64,000 nucleotides of DNA from Jannaschia sp. GRR-S6-38 (GCF_029853695.1 NZ_CP122537.1:3121501-3185500), one strand, 5' to 3'; positions 34,707-44,176 are shown, counted from the first letter of the stretch. Translations and numbers: made by a program. Notes: generated by a model not told the origin, from the sequence alone.

Positions 34707-34707
34707 A

Positions 34708-35286
34708 TCAGCGCCGCGCGCGCCAGGCCGCCCAGTCTTCGGGTGTGTCGAGATCGGTCAGCGCCGCGCGGCCGGGCAGGGCCACGCGCTCCACCGGGTG
34801 CCGCGGCAGAAGCGGCTTGGCCCCGGCGTCGCCCTCCAGCGCCCTGAGCTCGGGATAGAGCGCGCGGTCGAAGACGACGGGCTGGCCGGGCGTGCCGTCC
34901 GCCGCGGTGGCGCGCAGGATCGGCGCTGTGCCCGCCCGCCAGGCGTCGGACACGGCCTGCAACTCGGCGGCGCCGATTTCGGGCATGTCGGCCAGGTGGA
35001 TCAGCAGCGCGTCCGACCGACAGGCGGCTACGCCCGCGCGGATCGAGGCGGACATGGCGCGGTCGTCGACATCGATCAGCCGCGCGGGGCTGTCGCCCAG
35101 CCAGGCGCGCCGCGACCGGTCTTCCGCGGGGAGGGCGATCAGCACCTCGGGCGAGACCGCGCAAGCGGCGCGGGCGGCGCGCAGAATCAGGGGCGTGCCG
35201 TCGACCTCCTCGAGCAGCTTGTCGGCGCCGCGCATCCGCGTGGCGGCGCCGGCGGCGAGGATCAGGATGGCGGGAGCGGGTCGCAT
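34708..35286 (-). CDS. MobA-like NTP transferase (molybdenum cofactor cytidylyl/guanylyltransferase family)
   Basis: The 192-residue protein is a nucleotidyltransferase of the MobA/MocA type: LILAAGAATRMRGADKLLEE at the N-terminus and LLIHLADMPEIGAAEL near residue 95 (the metal-binding Asp lies in ADMP). MocA or MobA attach CMP or GMP to molybdenum cofactor; this sequence is closer to the MocA style, but related enzymes act on other sugar phosphates or cofactors. No molybdoenzyme is adjacent. moaC and moeA lie about 32 kb away. Confidence 0.82.
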   Translation of the reverse strand: MRPAPAILILAAGAATRMRGADKLLEEVDGTPLILRAARAACAVSPEVLIALPAEDRSRRAWLGDSPARLIDVDDRAMSASIRAGVAACRSDALLIHLADMPEIGAAELQAVSDAWRAGTAPILRATAADGTPGQPVVFDRALYPELRALEGDAGAKPLLPRHPVERVALPGRAALTDLDTPEDWAAWRARR

Positions 35287-35388
35287 GATCGGGCGTCTAC
35301 AGGTCTTTCAGGGCCGTCGCCATGCGGTCTTCCCCTGGTCAGACATGGCTCGGGGCGCGCGAGGGGCGGGCCCCTCGCGCCTTCCCGT

Positions 35389-37809
35389 TCAGCCGCGCTG
35401 CCGCGCTCCGTTCGCGTCGAAGAGCGGCGCGTGTTGGATGCGCGCCGGCAGGCGGTGGCCCAGCACCTCGATGGTCCAGGGGCCTTCGCTGTCGGCCTCG
35501 TCGCGCGGCACGTAGCCCAGCGCCATCGACCGGCCGGCATGGTGCGCGAAGCCGCCCGAGGTGACCCAGCCCACGCAAGCGTCGCCGAGGAAGATCGGCT
35601 CGTCCCCGATCACGTCGGCATCGACCGCCTCGACCGCGAAGCTGCGCAGCCGCAGGCTGCCGCCCGCGTCGCGCTCGGCCAGCGCGGCGGCCTTGCCGAT
35701 GAACTCCGCATCCTTCGAATAGGCGACAAAGCGGTCGAGACCGGCTTCCAGCGGACCGTAGATGGGCCGGTATTCCCGGCCCCAGCCGCCGTAGTTCTTC
35801 TCCAGCCGCATCGCGTTGAGCGCGCGCAGGCCGAAGGGCTTGAGACCCAGCGGCGCACCCGCCTGCATCAGCAGCTCGAAGACCGCGCGCTGATATTCGG
35901 GCGCCATCCAGATCTCGTAGCCCAGATCGCCGGTGAAACTGACGCGGCCGACGATGCAGGGGGCGAGGCCCACATCCATCCGCGCGACGCGCATGAAGCG
36001 CATCGCGTCATTGCCGAACTCGCGCCCCGTGACCGTGGCCATCAGCTCGCGCGATTTCGGTCCGGCGACAGAGAGGCCGCACATCTTCAGGCCGATATTC
36101 TCGACCGTGACGTCCTCGGTGCCGCGATGGGTCTCGAACCAGCGCATGTAGAAGACCTCCGCCATGCCCGAGCCGGCGAGGAAGAAATCGCCTTCCGCCA
36201 GGCAGGAGATCGTCAGGTCGCCCTGCAGCTTGCCGTCATGCTTCAGCATTGGCGCCAGCGCCATGCGCCCCGGCGCGGGGATGCGGCAGGCGAAGATGCG
36301 GTCGAGCCAGGTGCGGGCATCGGGGCCCGTCACGCGGAATTTCGAGAAGCCCGAGATCTCCATGAGCCCCACGCCCTCACGGCAGGCGCGGACCTCGGCG
36401 GCGACATGGTCGAAATCGGTCGAGCGCCGCCAGGAGAACACGTCCCGCGTGTCGTCGGGCGAGAACCACAGCGGCGCCTCCAGCCCCCAGCTGTCGCCCA
36501 TCTGCGCGCCGAGCCCGAGAAGCCGGTCGTAGATCGGCGTCGTCTTGTGGGGCCGCGCGGCGGGCAGCTCCTCGTTCGGGAAGCGGATCGAGAAGCGGCG
36601 GGCGTAGTTCTCCTGCACCTTGGGGTTGGTGTAGCTCAGCGTCGCCCAGTCGCCGTAGCGCGCCACATCCATCGCCCAGACGTCGAAGCCCGGGTCGCCC
36701 TCGGTGATCCAGTTGGCTAGCGCGAGGCCCACGCCGCCGCCCTGGCTGAACCCCGCCATCACGCCGCAGGCCGACCACATGCCGGGCAGCCCGCGGATCG
36801 GCCCGACCAGCGGGTTGCCATCGGGGGCGAAGGTGAAGGGGCCGTTGATGATCTGCTTGATGCCCGCGTTCTGGAAGGCGGGGAAATGCTCGAACCCGAC
36901 TTCGAGGCTGGGCGCGATCCGGTCGATATCGGGCTGCAGCAGCTCGTGGCCGAAATCCCAGGGCGTTTCGCGCTCGGACCAGGGGACGCAGGCCTTCTCG
37001 TAGGTGCCCATCAGCATGCCCCCGCGCTCCTGGCGCAGGTAAAGCTCGCCGTCGAAATCGACGGCGTGGATGACCTCCTTGCCGGTCCGGGCGTTGATCT
37101 CGGCCACCTCGGGCATGTCCTCGGTCAGCAGATACATGTGCTCCATGGCCAGCACGGGCAGCTCCAGCCCGACCATCCGGCCCACCTCGCGCGCCCAGAG
37201 GCCGCCGGCATTCACCACGTGCTCGGCGCGCACGTCGCCCTTGTTCGTGTGGACCAGCCAGCCGTCATGGGTCTTCGTGATGGCCTCGACCTTGGTGTGC
37301 GTCTCGATCTTCGCGCCCAGCTTGCGGGCGGATTTGGCATAGGCATATGTCGTGCCCGACGGGTCGAGATGGCCGTCCACCTGCGTGCGCGCGGCGCCGA
37401 TGAACTTCGACGGGTCGAGCAGCGGGAAGGCCTCATGCGCCTCCTCGGGGGTGATGATGTCGATCTCGATGCCCTGGTAGCGGCCCTTCGCGGCGGTGGA
37501 TTTCAGCCAGTCGAAGCGGTCCGGCGTCGAGGCCAGCAGCACGCCGCCGGTCTGGTGGACGCCGGTGGCCTGTTCGGAGAGCGCCTCGATCTCCTTGTAG
37601 AGCTCGATCGTGTATTTCTGCAGCTTGGCCACGTTCGGATCGCCGTTGATCGTGTGGAAGCCGCCTGCCGCGTGCCAGGTGGAGCCGGATGTCAGCTCGG
37701 AGCGTTCCAGGAGCAGCGCGTCGGTCCATCCTGCGCGGGCCAGGTGGTAGAGAACCGAGCAGCCGACCACGCCGCCCCCGATGATGACCACGCGCGCGCT
37801 GTCCTGCAT
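35389..37809 (-). CDS. FAD-dependent dehydrogenase with GcvT domains (dimethylglycine/sarcosine dehydrogenase family)
   Basis: The 806-residue protein has an N-terminal FAD-binding DAO domain (VVIIGGGVVGCSVLYHLAR; GSTWHAAGGFHT, where a His can hold FAD), an FAO_M linker at about 375-430 and C-terminal GcvT and GcvT-C folate-binding domains (about 430-800). Relatives demethylate dimethylglycine or sarcosine and pass the one-carbon unit to tetrahydrofolate. Marine roseobacters have many such paralogues for osmolyte use, so the substrate is open. GGAGGG precedes ATG 37809. It is the last gene of the minus-strand run that includes suyAB. Confidence 0.88.
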   Translation of the reverse strand: MQDSARVVIIGGGVVGCSVLYHLARAGWTDALLLERSELTSGSTWHAAGGFHTINGDPNVAKLQKYTIELYKEIEALSEQATGVHQTGGVLLASTPDRFDWLKSTAAKGRYQGIEIDIITPEEAHEAFPLLDPSKFIGAARTQVDGHLDPSGTTYAYAKSARKLGAKIETHTKVEAITKTHDGWLVHTNKGDVRAEHVVNAGGLWAREVGRMVGLELPVLAMEHMYLLTEDMPEVAEINARTGKEVIHAVDFDGELYLRQERGGMLMGTYEKACVPWSERETPWDFGHELLQPDIDRIAPSLEVGFEHFPAFQNAGIKQIINGPFTFAPDGNPLVGPIRGLPGMWSACGVMAGFSQGGGVGLALANWITEGDPGFDVWAMDVARYGDWATLSYTNPKVQENYARRFSIRFPNEELPAARPHKTTPIYDRLLGLGAQMGDSWGLEAPLWFSPDDTRDVFSWRRSTDFDHVAAEVRACREGVGLMEISGFSKFRVTGPDARTWLDRIFACRIPAPGRMALAPMLKHDGKLQGDLTISCLAEGDFFLAGSGMAEVFYMRWFETHRGTEDVTVENIGLKMCGLSVAGPKSRELMATVTGREFGNDAMRFMRVARMDVGLAPCIVGRVSFTGDLGYEIWMAPEYQRAVFELLMQAGAPLGLKPFGLRALNAMRLEKNYGGWGREYRPIYGPLEAGLDRFVAYSKDAEFIGKAAALAERDAGGSLRLRSFAVEAVDADVIGDEPIFLGDACVGWVTSGGFAHHAGRSMALGYVPRDEADSEGPWTIEVLGHRLPARIQHAPLFDANGARQRG

Positions 37810-37928
37810 GTCCGTCCCTCCGTCGCTTCGGGACTCAGGCTAGGGCAGGCGGCGCGGCGCGGGATAGGGGGGTTGCGACAGGGCGGTGTCGGTTTTTGGC
37901 GGCGGGGCGGGGGCGGGGCCCCGACGCG

Positions 37929-38924
37929 TCAGTCGCCCGCCAGCGCCCGGAGATCCGCCAGCGCCGCGTCGCCCACCTCGATCTCGGTGCGGGCGCGCTT
38001 CGCCATCCGGTTGGCGCCGGGCAGGCGCGCGCCGTCATCGGCCTCGATGGCGGCCGCCAGCCGCTCCAGCGTCGCGGCATAGGCCCCGCCCGAGGCCGCG
38101 CCGGGGTCGATGGCGATGATCACCTGGCCGAGCCCCGGCGGATCGCCCGCGGCGTCGAAGAGGCTGGAGGCTTCGCCCGCGAGATTCGCGCCGGTCAGCG
38201 CGGCGGCCATCACCTCGACCATCAGCGCGAGCGCCGCGCCCTTCGCCCCGCCCGCGGGCACCATCGTGCCGGCCAGCGCGGCCTCGGGGTCGGTGGTGGG
38301 CGCGCCCGCGGCGTCGAGCGCGATGCCTTCGGGGATCGGCGTGCCGTTGCGCTTGGCGGCCATGATCTTGCCGCGCGCCACGGCCGAGAGCGACAGGTCG
38401 ATGACCAGCGGGATCGCGCCTGCGCGCGGGGCGGCGAAGGCGATGGGGTTGGTGCCCAGAAGGCCGGTCTTGCCGCCCCAGGGCGCCATGGCGGCCGGCG
38501 TGTTTGCCATCATGATCGCGACCAGCCCCGCATCGGCCAGCCGCTCGACATGCGGACCGAGCTGGCCCGCGTGGTGCGAGCGGTGCAGCGTGGCGCAGGC
38601 GATGCCCTGCGCGCGGGCCGCGGGGATCAGCGCGTCGATGGCCGCGTCGATGGCGGGGAAGGCGAAGCCGTGGCGCGCGTCGACCCGCATCAGCCCGGGC
38701 GCGGGGAACGCGACCTGAGGCAGCGCGCGCCCGTCGACCTTGCCGCTCTCGACCTGGCCCGCATAGCTGGGCATCCGGCTCAGCCCGTGGCCGGCCTGGC
38801 CGTCGCGCTCGGCCGCGACCAGCGCTTGCGCGACGCGGGCGGCGATGGCGGCATCGGCGCCGGCACGCTGGAAGGCGCGCGCGGCCAGGTCCTCGAGATC
38901 GGCGACGGGGACGGTCTGCGGCAT
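37929..38924 (-). CDS. Ldh2/ComC-family 2-hydroxyacid dehydrogenase, probable (R)-sulfolactate dehydrogenase
   Basis: The 331-residue protein belongs to the malate/L-sulfolactate/ureidoglycolate dehydrogenase (Ldh2) family: AERDGQAGHGLSRMPSYA, the catalytic HRSHHAGQLGPHVERLA, NTPAAMAPWGGKTGLLGTNP and VPAGGAKGAALALMVEV. The family uses NAD(P). It lies 71 bp downstream of suyB in the same direction. In known sulfolactate users ComC interconverts (R)-sulfolactate and sulfopyruvate, so that role is inferred from context. The partner (S)-sulfolactate dehydrogenase SlcC is not in this window. AGGAG lies seven bases before ATG 38924. Confidence 0.82.
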   Translation of the reverse strand: MPQTVPVADLEDLAARAFQRAGADAAIAARVAQALVAAERDGQAGHGLSRMPSYAGQVESGKVDGRALPQVAFPAPGLMRVDARHGFAFPAIDAAIDALIPAARAQGIACATLHRSHHAGQLGPHVERLADAGLVAIMMANTPAAMAPWGGKTGLLGTNPIAFAAPRAGAIPLVIDLSLSAVARGKIMAAKRNGTPIPEGIALDAAGAPTTDPEAALAGTMVPAGGAKGAALALMVEVMAAALTGANLAGEASSLFDAAGDPPGLGQVIIAIDPGAASGGAYAATLERLAAAIEADDGARLPGANRMAKRARTEIEVGDAALADLRALAGD

Positions 38925-38995
38925 GGAACTCTCCTGCGGACGTGGAACGGGCGCCCCGGCGGAAAGGCCGGGACGCCCGCAGTCATGTGCCGAAC

Positions 38996-40177
38996 TCAGG
39001 CCGAGCGGTAGAGCTTGGTCATCGAGAATTCGCGGTGACCCAGCGCTTCGGCGGCGGTGTAGCGGCCGTTCGCGGTGCGCTCGATCATGTCGATCAGCGC
39101 GTCGCCCGCCTCGTCGATGGTCTGCTCGCGCGTCAGCACGCCGGTGACGTCCACGTCGATATGCTCGGACATGGTCCGCAGCGTGCGCGGGTTGCCCGAG
39201 ATCTTGATGACCGGGACGATCGGGTTGCCGACCACGTTGCCCTGACCCGTCGGGAAGGTGTGGATCACGTAGCCCGCCGCGGCCATCAGGGTCACGCATT
39301 CGGCCGCGGCCGAGGAGGTGTCCATGAAGTAGAGGCCCGGGCCCTTCTTCGGCTCTTCGGCCGGGCCCATCGCGTCGATATACTTGCACTCGCGGCCGAT
39401 CTTCTCGAGGTTGCCCAGCGCCTTTTCCTCGATGGTGGTCAGGCCGCCCTCGATATTGCCCTTGGTGGGCTGGCTGTCCGACAGATCGTCGGTCTGGTGG
39501 GCGAAGATCACGTCGTCGGTATAGGCTTGCCAGATCTCCTTGAACTTCTTGGCGGCCTCGGGTGTCGCGGCGCGCTTTTCGCAGATATGCTCGGCGCCGG
39601 TGATCTCGGAGGTCTCCCCGAAGCAGCCGTAGAGGCCGTGCGGGATCAGCTTGTCATACATGTTGCCCACGGTCGGGCAGGAGCTGAGGCCGGTGGTCGT
39701 GTCGGACTCGCCGCATTTGGTCGAGACCCAGAGATCGGTGATCGGGCAGGGCTCTTTCTGGAGCTCGGTCGCCCAGTGGACGAATTCCTTGGCCTTCCAG
39801 CTGGCGGCGCGGATCGTCTCGAAATCGCCGTTCTGCTCGATCGAGAACTCGGCGACCGGCTTGCCGGTCTCGCGGATGCCGTCGGCGATCTTCTTGGTCC
39901 AGCCCGGCTCGATGCCGATGACGACCACGGCGGCGCAGTTGGGGTTCGCGCCGGTCCCGATCATGGTGCGAAAATGCAGCTCCAGATCTTCGCCGAATTG
40001 CAGGCGGCCATAGGCGTGCGGGATGGCCAGCGTGCCCTTGACGTTGTTGGCCACCGCCTCGCAGGCGGCGTTCGAGATATCGTCGACGGGCAGGATGACG
40101 ACGTGGTTGCGGACGCCCACGCGGCCGTTTTCGCGGCGCCAGGCATTGACCATGCGGTTGGTGAAATCGAGCGCCAT
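38996..40177 (-). CDS. suyB: (2R)-sulfolactate sulfo-lyase subunit beta
   Basis: The 393-residue protein is the large half of a split UxaA-type lyase. [34 protein letters not shown], the cysteine-rich [20 protein letters not shown] and [19 protein letters not shown] are visible. Together with the small SAF-domain subunit encoded just upstream it matches SuyAB, which releases sulfite from (2R)-3-sulfolactate to give pyruvate. Altronate- or galactarate-type dehydratases share the fold, but the split form and the neighbouring ComC-like gene favour sulfolactate. ATG 40177 has GAGGTGG upstream; a GTG at 40186 is the alternative. Confidence 0.83.
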   Translation of the reverse strand: MALDFTNRMVNAWRRENGRVGVRNHVVILPVDDISNAACEAVANNVKGTLAIPHAYGRLQFGEDLELHFRTMIGTGANPNCAAVVVIGIEPGWTKKIADGIRETGKPVAEFSIEQNGDFETIRAASWKAKEFVHWATELQKEPCPITDLWVSTKCGESDTTTGLSSCPTVGNMYDKLIPHGLYGCFGETSEITGAEHICEKRAATPEAAKKFKEIWQAYTDDVIFAHQTDDLSDSQPTKGNIEGGLTTIEEKALGNLEKIGRECKYIDAMGPAEEPKKGPGLYFMDTSSAAAECVTLMAAAGYVIHTFPTGQGNVVGNPIVPVIKISGNPRTLRTMSEHIDVDVTGVLTREQTIDEAGDALIDMIERTANGRYTAAEALGHREFSMTKLYRSA

Positions 40178-40179
40178 TC

Positions 40180-40467
40180 TTACCACCTCTTGGTTTTGCA
40201 GTTATGGGTATGGACGTGACCGCCGGTCTCGGCGTCGCCCACCATCTTGCCGATATCCTCGCCATACTTGATGACGGTATCGCCGGCCTTCAGTTCCTTC
40301 AGGGCGACCTTGTGGCCGATCGGGATGTCGGCCTTGGCCGTCAGGCGGAAATCGCTGTTGTCGTGGGTCACGACGCCGAGCATGTCGGTGCCCGCCGTGA
40401 GGCCCTCGACCACGACGACGCCGACATTGTCGGCTTTGTCATGCACGAGAAGCTGGGGTTTGCTCAT
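40180..40467 (-). CDS. suyA: (2R)-sulfolactate sulfo-lyase subunit alpha
   Basis: The 95-residue protein is a lone SAF domain: [18 protein letters not shown] at the start, [20 protein letters not shown] in the middle and a C-terminal [14 protein letters not shown]. It is the N-terminal piece of UxaA-type lyases made as a separate subunit. Its stop is two bases from the suyB start. It is the first gene of the minus-strand operon and diverges from the GntR regulator across a strong inverted repeat. Confidence 0.83.
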   Translation of the reverse strand: MSKPQLLVHDKADNVGVVVVEGLTAGTDMLGVVTHDNSDFRLTAKADIPIGHKVALKELKAGDTVIKYGEDIGKMVGDAETGGHVHTHNCKTKRW

Positions 40468-40517
40468 CTCATCCTCCCTGGGTGTCCTGAGTCTGGGTGT
40501 CTTCTACGCCTCTCAGT

Positions 40518-40547
40518 AGTCTTATACAAGAGTGAAGATATAAGACT
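40518..40547. promoter_or_regulatory. Inverted repeat between suyA and gntR starts
   Basis: AGTCTTATA (40518-40526) and TATAAGACT (40539-40547) are perfect 9-bp inverted repeats with a 12-base spacer. They lie 50 bp before suyA and 34 bp before the GntR gene, in a locally AT-rich stretch. This is a likely operator for the adjacent regulator and for RNA polymerase on both sides. Confidence 0.65.
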
Positions 40548-40581
40548 TGAGCGCCCGGCGGTCCGCCGCTATCGGTGGCGC

Positions 40582-41268
40582 ATGGAACCGCTCTATCGCC
40601 GCATCCTGGCCGACCTGACGGACCGCATCGCGCGGGGCGATCTGTCGCCCGGCCAGATGCTGCCCTCCGAGACCGAGATCGGCGCGCAATACGGCGCGAG
40701 CCAGGGCACCGCGCGCAAGGCGCTCTCGCTTCTGGAAGCGCGCGGCATCCTGGAGCGGCGGCAGGGGCGGGGCACCTTCGTCGCCGTCTCGACCGACGAG
40801 ACCGCGCTGTTCCATTTCTTCCGGCTGCGCGACGCGGCGGGCGCGCTGGTCACCCCGGTGCTGGAGCGCCAGTCGGTCACCCTGCGCGACGCCACGCCGG
40901 ACGAGGTCGCGCTGGACTCGCCCCGCGTCTACGAGATCGACCGCCTGCGCCGGATCGACGGTCGGCTGGCCGCACGCGAACGGGTCGTCGTCGCCGCCGA
41001 CCGCTTTCCGGGCCTGGGCGAGCGGCAGACCCCGGCCAACGCGCTCTATCCCTTCTACCAGCGCGCCTACGGCGTCGCGATCCTCACCGCCTCCGAAACC
41101 CTGGCGCCGGCCGTGGCCGAAGCCGGGCAGGACGGGCTCGAGGTCGCGGCGGGCGAGGCGCTTCTGCTCATCCGGCGGCAGGCGGGCGACGTCGCGGGCA
41201 AGGTGGCCGAGCTGCGCCGCTGCACCTACGCGATGGCCGAGCTCACCTACGCGGTCGACCTGCGCTGA
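40582..41268 (+). CDS. GntR-family (HutC/UTRA) transcriptional regulator
   Basis: The 228-residue protein has an N-terminal winged helix (PLYRRILADLTDRIARGDLS; TEIGAQYGASQGTARKALSL near residue 34) and a C-terminal UTRA effector domain (about 80-225) with CTYAMAELTYAVDL at the end. HutC-type regulators usually repress a catabolic operon until its substrate binds. Divergent placement from suyAB, and an ABC importer behind it, point to control of sulfolactate use. The ribosome site before ATG 40582 is weak, so the mRNA may start close to the ATG. Confidence 0.9.
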   Translation: MEPLYRRILADLTDRIARGDLSPGQMLPSETEIGAQYGASQGTARKALSLLEARGILERRQGRGTFVAVSTDETALFHFFRLRDAAGALVTPVLERQSVTLRDATPDEVALDSPRVYEIDRLRRIDGRLAARERVVVAADRFPGLGERQTPANALYPFYQRAYGVAILTASETLAPAVAEAGQDGLEVAAGEALLLIRRQAGDVAGKVAELRRCTYAMAELTYAVDLR

Positions 41269-41455
41269 GGGCTTGCGGGCTGCTCGATGCGGGGCAGGGC
41301 GCCCAAAAATGCGGCGCCGGTTGCCGCGCCCCGGGATTCAGTTACGCTGATCGCGCTCCGAACCTGCCCATCACGGCCGGGCCGGGGCTAGAACCGCGCG
41401 GGGGGTGCGGCCAGGGCCGACCCGACCGCCAACAGAACAACGGGTGAGGACTACC

Positions 41456-42457
41456 ATGCTGCATCGTGCCATTGCCGGGATCGCCGGGGCGCTCATGGCC
41501 ACTTCGGTGGCCGCCCAGACCGAGATGCCTTTCGCGCTCGACTGGAAATTCGAAGGCCCCGCGGCGCCCTATTTCGCCGCCATCGACAACGGCCATTTCG
41601 CCGAGGCCGGGCTGGAGGTCGAGGTCGCCGCCGGCCAGGGCTCGCTCGACGCGATCCCGAAGGTCGCGACCGGCGCCTTCCCCGTGGGCTTCGCCGACAT
41701 AAACTCGCTGATCAAGTTTCTCGACCAGAACCCCGGCGCGCCGGTGACGGCGGTGATGATGGTCTACGACAAGCCGCCCTTCGCCATCGTCGGGCGCAAA
41801 TCGCTGGGGATCGAAGCGCCCAAGGACCTGGAGGGCAAGGTGCTGGGCGCGCCGCCGCCTGACGGGGCCTGGGCGCAATTCCCGGCCTTCGCGACGGCCA
41901 ATGACCTAGACGTGTCGGCCATCACGGTCGAGCCGGTGGGCTTTCCCACGCGCGAGCCGATGCTGGCCGGGGGCGAGGTCGACGCGGTGACGGGCTTCTC
42001 GTTCTCGTCCTTCCTGAACCTCGTGCGCCTGGGCGTGCCCGAAGACGACATCTCGACCATCCTGATGGCCGATCACGGGCTCGCGCTCTACGGCAACGCG
42101 GTGATCGTCAACACCGATTTCGCGGAGGAGAACCCCGAGCTGGTGCAAGCCTTCCTCGCCGCCGTGGCCGAAGGCTGGAAGGATGCCATCGCCGATCCGG
42201 ACGCCGCCATCGCCAGCCTGATCGCGCGCAACCCCGCCGCCGATGCCGAGCTCGAGAAGCGGCGCCTGCAGCTGGCCGTCGACGCCAACGTGATGACCGA
42301 CTACGTCGCCGCGAACGGCATGGGCACGATCGACCCCGAGCGCATGGCCCGCGCGCTGGAACAGATCGCCGAGACCTACGACTTCCAGAACGCGCCCGAC
42401 GCGGCGCTCTATTTCACCGACGCCTATCTGCCCGAGGGCGGCTTCGCGATGAACTGA
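41456..42457 (+). CDS. NMT1/THI5-like ABC transporter substrate-binding protein
   Basis: The 333-residue protein carries a signal peptide (MLHRAIAGIAGALMATSVAA) and the NMT1-type periplasmic fold: FALDWKFEGPAAPYFAAIDN, GLEVEVAAGQGSLDAIPKVA and a later GVPEDDISTILMADHG. This family binds sulfonates, nitrate, thiamine precursors or riboflavin for NitT/TauT importers. ATG 41456 follows GGTGAGGA at six bases. ATPase and permease genes follow at 50 and 9 bp. The position behind gntR and opposite suyAB suggests a C3-sulfonate, which is inference. Confidence 0.87.
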   Translation: MLHRAIAGIAGALMATSVAAQTEMPFALDWKFEGPAAPYFAAIDNGHFAEAGLEVEVAAGQGSLDAIPKVATGAFPVGFADINSLIKFLDQNPGAPVTAVMMVYDKPPFAIVGRKSLGIEAPKDLEGKVLGAPPPDGAWAQFPAFATANDLDVSAITVEPVGFPTREPMLAGGEVDAVTGFSFSSFLNLVRLGVPEDDISTILMADHGLALYGNAVIVNTDFAEENPELVQAFLAAVAEGWKDAIADPDAAIASLIARNPAADAELEKRRLQLAVDANVMTDYVAANGMGTIDPERMARALEQIAETYDFQNAPDAALYFTDAYLPEGGFAMN

Positions 42458-42507
42458 CACCCGCGCGGGCGGCCCCGCGTCGCCCGCGCACCGGACCGGA
42501 GGGGCCC

Positions 42508-43305
42508 ATGTCCGACCACCTGATCGAGATCAAGGGCGTCACCCACGCCTACCAGACCGCCGCCGGCCCGCTGCCGGTGCTGCGCGACCTGAACATCGCC
42601 GTGCCCGAGGGCGGCTTCGCGGCCGTCGTCGGGCCGTCGGGCTGCGGCAAGTCCACGCTGACGCGGCTGATCGCGGGCCTTATGAAACCCGATCAGGGCG
42701 AGGTCTGGCTGCATGGCGAGCGGGTGACCGGGCCGCGCTCGACTGTGGGCATGGCGTTCCAGAACCCCGTATTGCTGGAATGGCGCACCATCCTGCAGAA
42801 CGTGCTTCTGCCGCTCGAGATCGTGCCCACGAGGCTCGACCGCCGCGCGCAGCAGGACCGGGCGCGGCATCTGCTGTCGCTTGTCGGGCTGGAAGGGTTC
42901 GAGGAGAAGCGCCCCTCGGAGCTGTCGGGCGGGATGCGCCAGCGCGCCTCGCTCTGCCGCGCGCTGGTCCACCAGCCGGATGTGCTGATCCTCGACGAAC
43001 CCTTCGGCGCGCTCGACGCCTTCACGCGCGAGGATCTGTGGCAGACCATGCACCGGCTGAAGGCCGAGGAGCCGTTCACCGGCGTCCTGATCACCCATGA
43101 CCTGCGCGAGTCGATCTTCCTGGCCGACGAGGTCTTCGTGCTCTCGGGCCGCCCCGCGACGGTGCAATACGTCCTCGATGTCGAGACGCAGGGCGCGCGC
43201 GACATCGACCAGCTCTACACCGCCAAGGCCGCCGACCAGCTCAATGTGCTGCGCCACCAGATCGCCGTCGCGCAGGGCCGCGCCCCGGCCGAAGCCGCCG
43301 AATAG
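42508..43305 (+). CDS. NitT/TauT-type ABC transporter ATP-binding protein
   Basis: The 265-residue ATPase has Walker A VGPSGCGKSTLTRL (near residue 50), the ABC signature ELSGGMRQRASLCRAL, Walker B VLILDEPFGALDAFTRE and the switch histidine in ITHDLRES. FQNPVLLEWRTILQNVLLP is the Q-loop type found in SsuB/TauB-like subunits. It energises the permease encoded next. GGAGG stands six bases upstream of the ATG. Confidence 0.92.
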   Translation: MSDHLIEIKGVTHAYQTAAGPLPVLRDLNIAVPEGGFAAVVGPSGCGKSTLTRLIAGLMKPDQGEVWLHGERVTGPRSTVGMAFQNPVLLEWRTILQNVLLPLEIVPTRLDRRAQQDRARHLLSLVGLEGFEEKRPSELSGGMRQRASLCRALVHQPDVLILDEPFGALDAFTREDLWQTMHRLKAEEPFTGVLITHDLRESIFLADEVFVLSGRPATVQYVLDVETQGARDIDQLYTAKAADQLNVLRHQIAVAQGRAPAEAAE

Positions 43306-43314
43306 GAGCCCGCC

Positions 43315-44151
43315 ATGGCCTATGTTCCCGCCGACAGCCCCGCGCCCGAGGCGCCGACCGTCGCGCCGCGCAACGCCACGCTGATCTCGCGGCTGACCAG
43401 CCGGGCCGTGGTCGCGCCCGTCGTCGCCATCCTGGTCTTCCTCGCCGTCTGGGAGGCGCTGGTCTGGGTCAACGACTGGCCGAACTACGTCATGGCCTCG
43501 CCCTCCGACCTGCCGCCGGCCTATTCGCGCTATTGGGAGCTGTTCATCGTCATGGGCTGGCAGACCCTGTGGCGGACGGTGGTGGGGCTCGTGCTGGCCA
43601 TGATCGTGGGGGTCCTGATTGGCATGGTGATGGGATTCAGCCGGGTGATGCGCGATGCGCTCTATCCGCTGCTGGTGGGGTTCAACGCGATTCCGAAGGC
43701 GACCGTCGTGCCGATCGTGGCGCTGCTCTTCGTGGGCGCGCATGACTTCAACACGGTGCTGATCGCCTTCATGATCTCCTTCTTCCCGATCGCCGTCTCG
43801 GTCTCGATCGGGCTGTCCACGCTCGAGCCGGAATACCGCGACATCCTGCGCTCGCTCGGGGCGTCGAAGCTGACGATCTTCCGCAAGATCGCGCTGCCCA
43901 AGACGCTGCCGGAGTTCTTCGGCGCGCTGAAGGTCTCGGTCACCCTGGCCTTCATCGGCACCAACCTGATGGAGATCGTCTCGCCGCACGGGCGCGGTCT
44001 CGGGGCGCTGTTCGACAGCGGCAAGACGAATTCCGACTATCCGCTGATGTTTGCGGTGCTCATCGCGCTCGCGGTCCTGGGCATCGTTCTCTACTATATC
44101 GTCGTCTGGCTGGAGCGGATCTTCGCGGGCTGGGCGGACCGGGGAACCTGA
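43315..44151 (+). CDS. NitT/TauT-type ABC transporter permease
   Basis: The 278-residue membrane protein has about six hydrophobic segments and the EAA-loop ILRSLGASKLTIFRKIALPK that contacts the ATPase. GWQTLWRTVVGLVLAMIVG and VGFNAIPKATVVPIVALLF are typical of SsuC/TauC-like permeases. It closes the gntR-SBP-ATPase-permease run and converges on the LacI gene 25 bp away. Confidence 0.92.
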   Translation: MAYVPADSPAPEAPTVAPRNATLISRLTSRAVVAPVVAILVFLAVWEALVWVNDWPNYVMASPSDLPPAYSRYWELFIVMGWQTLWRTVVGLVLAMIVGVLIGMVMGFSRVMRDALYPLLVGFNAIPKATVVPIVALLFVGAHDFNTVLIAFMISFFPIAVSVSIGLSTLEPEYRDILRSLGASKLTIFRKIALPKTLPEFFGALKVSVTLAFIGTNLMEIVSPHGRGLGALFDSGKTNSDYPLMFAVLIALAVLGIVLYYIVVWLERIFAGWADRGT

Positions 44152-44176
44152 GGGCCGAGCCGGCCGGCTTAGTCCC

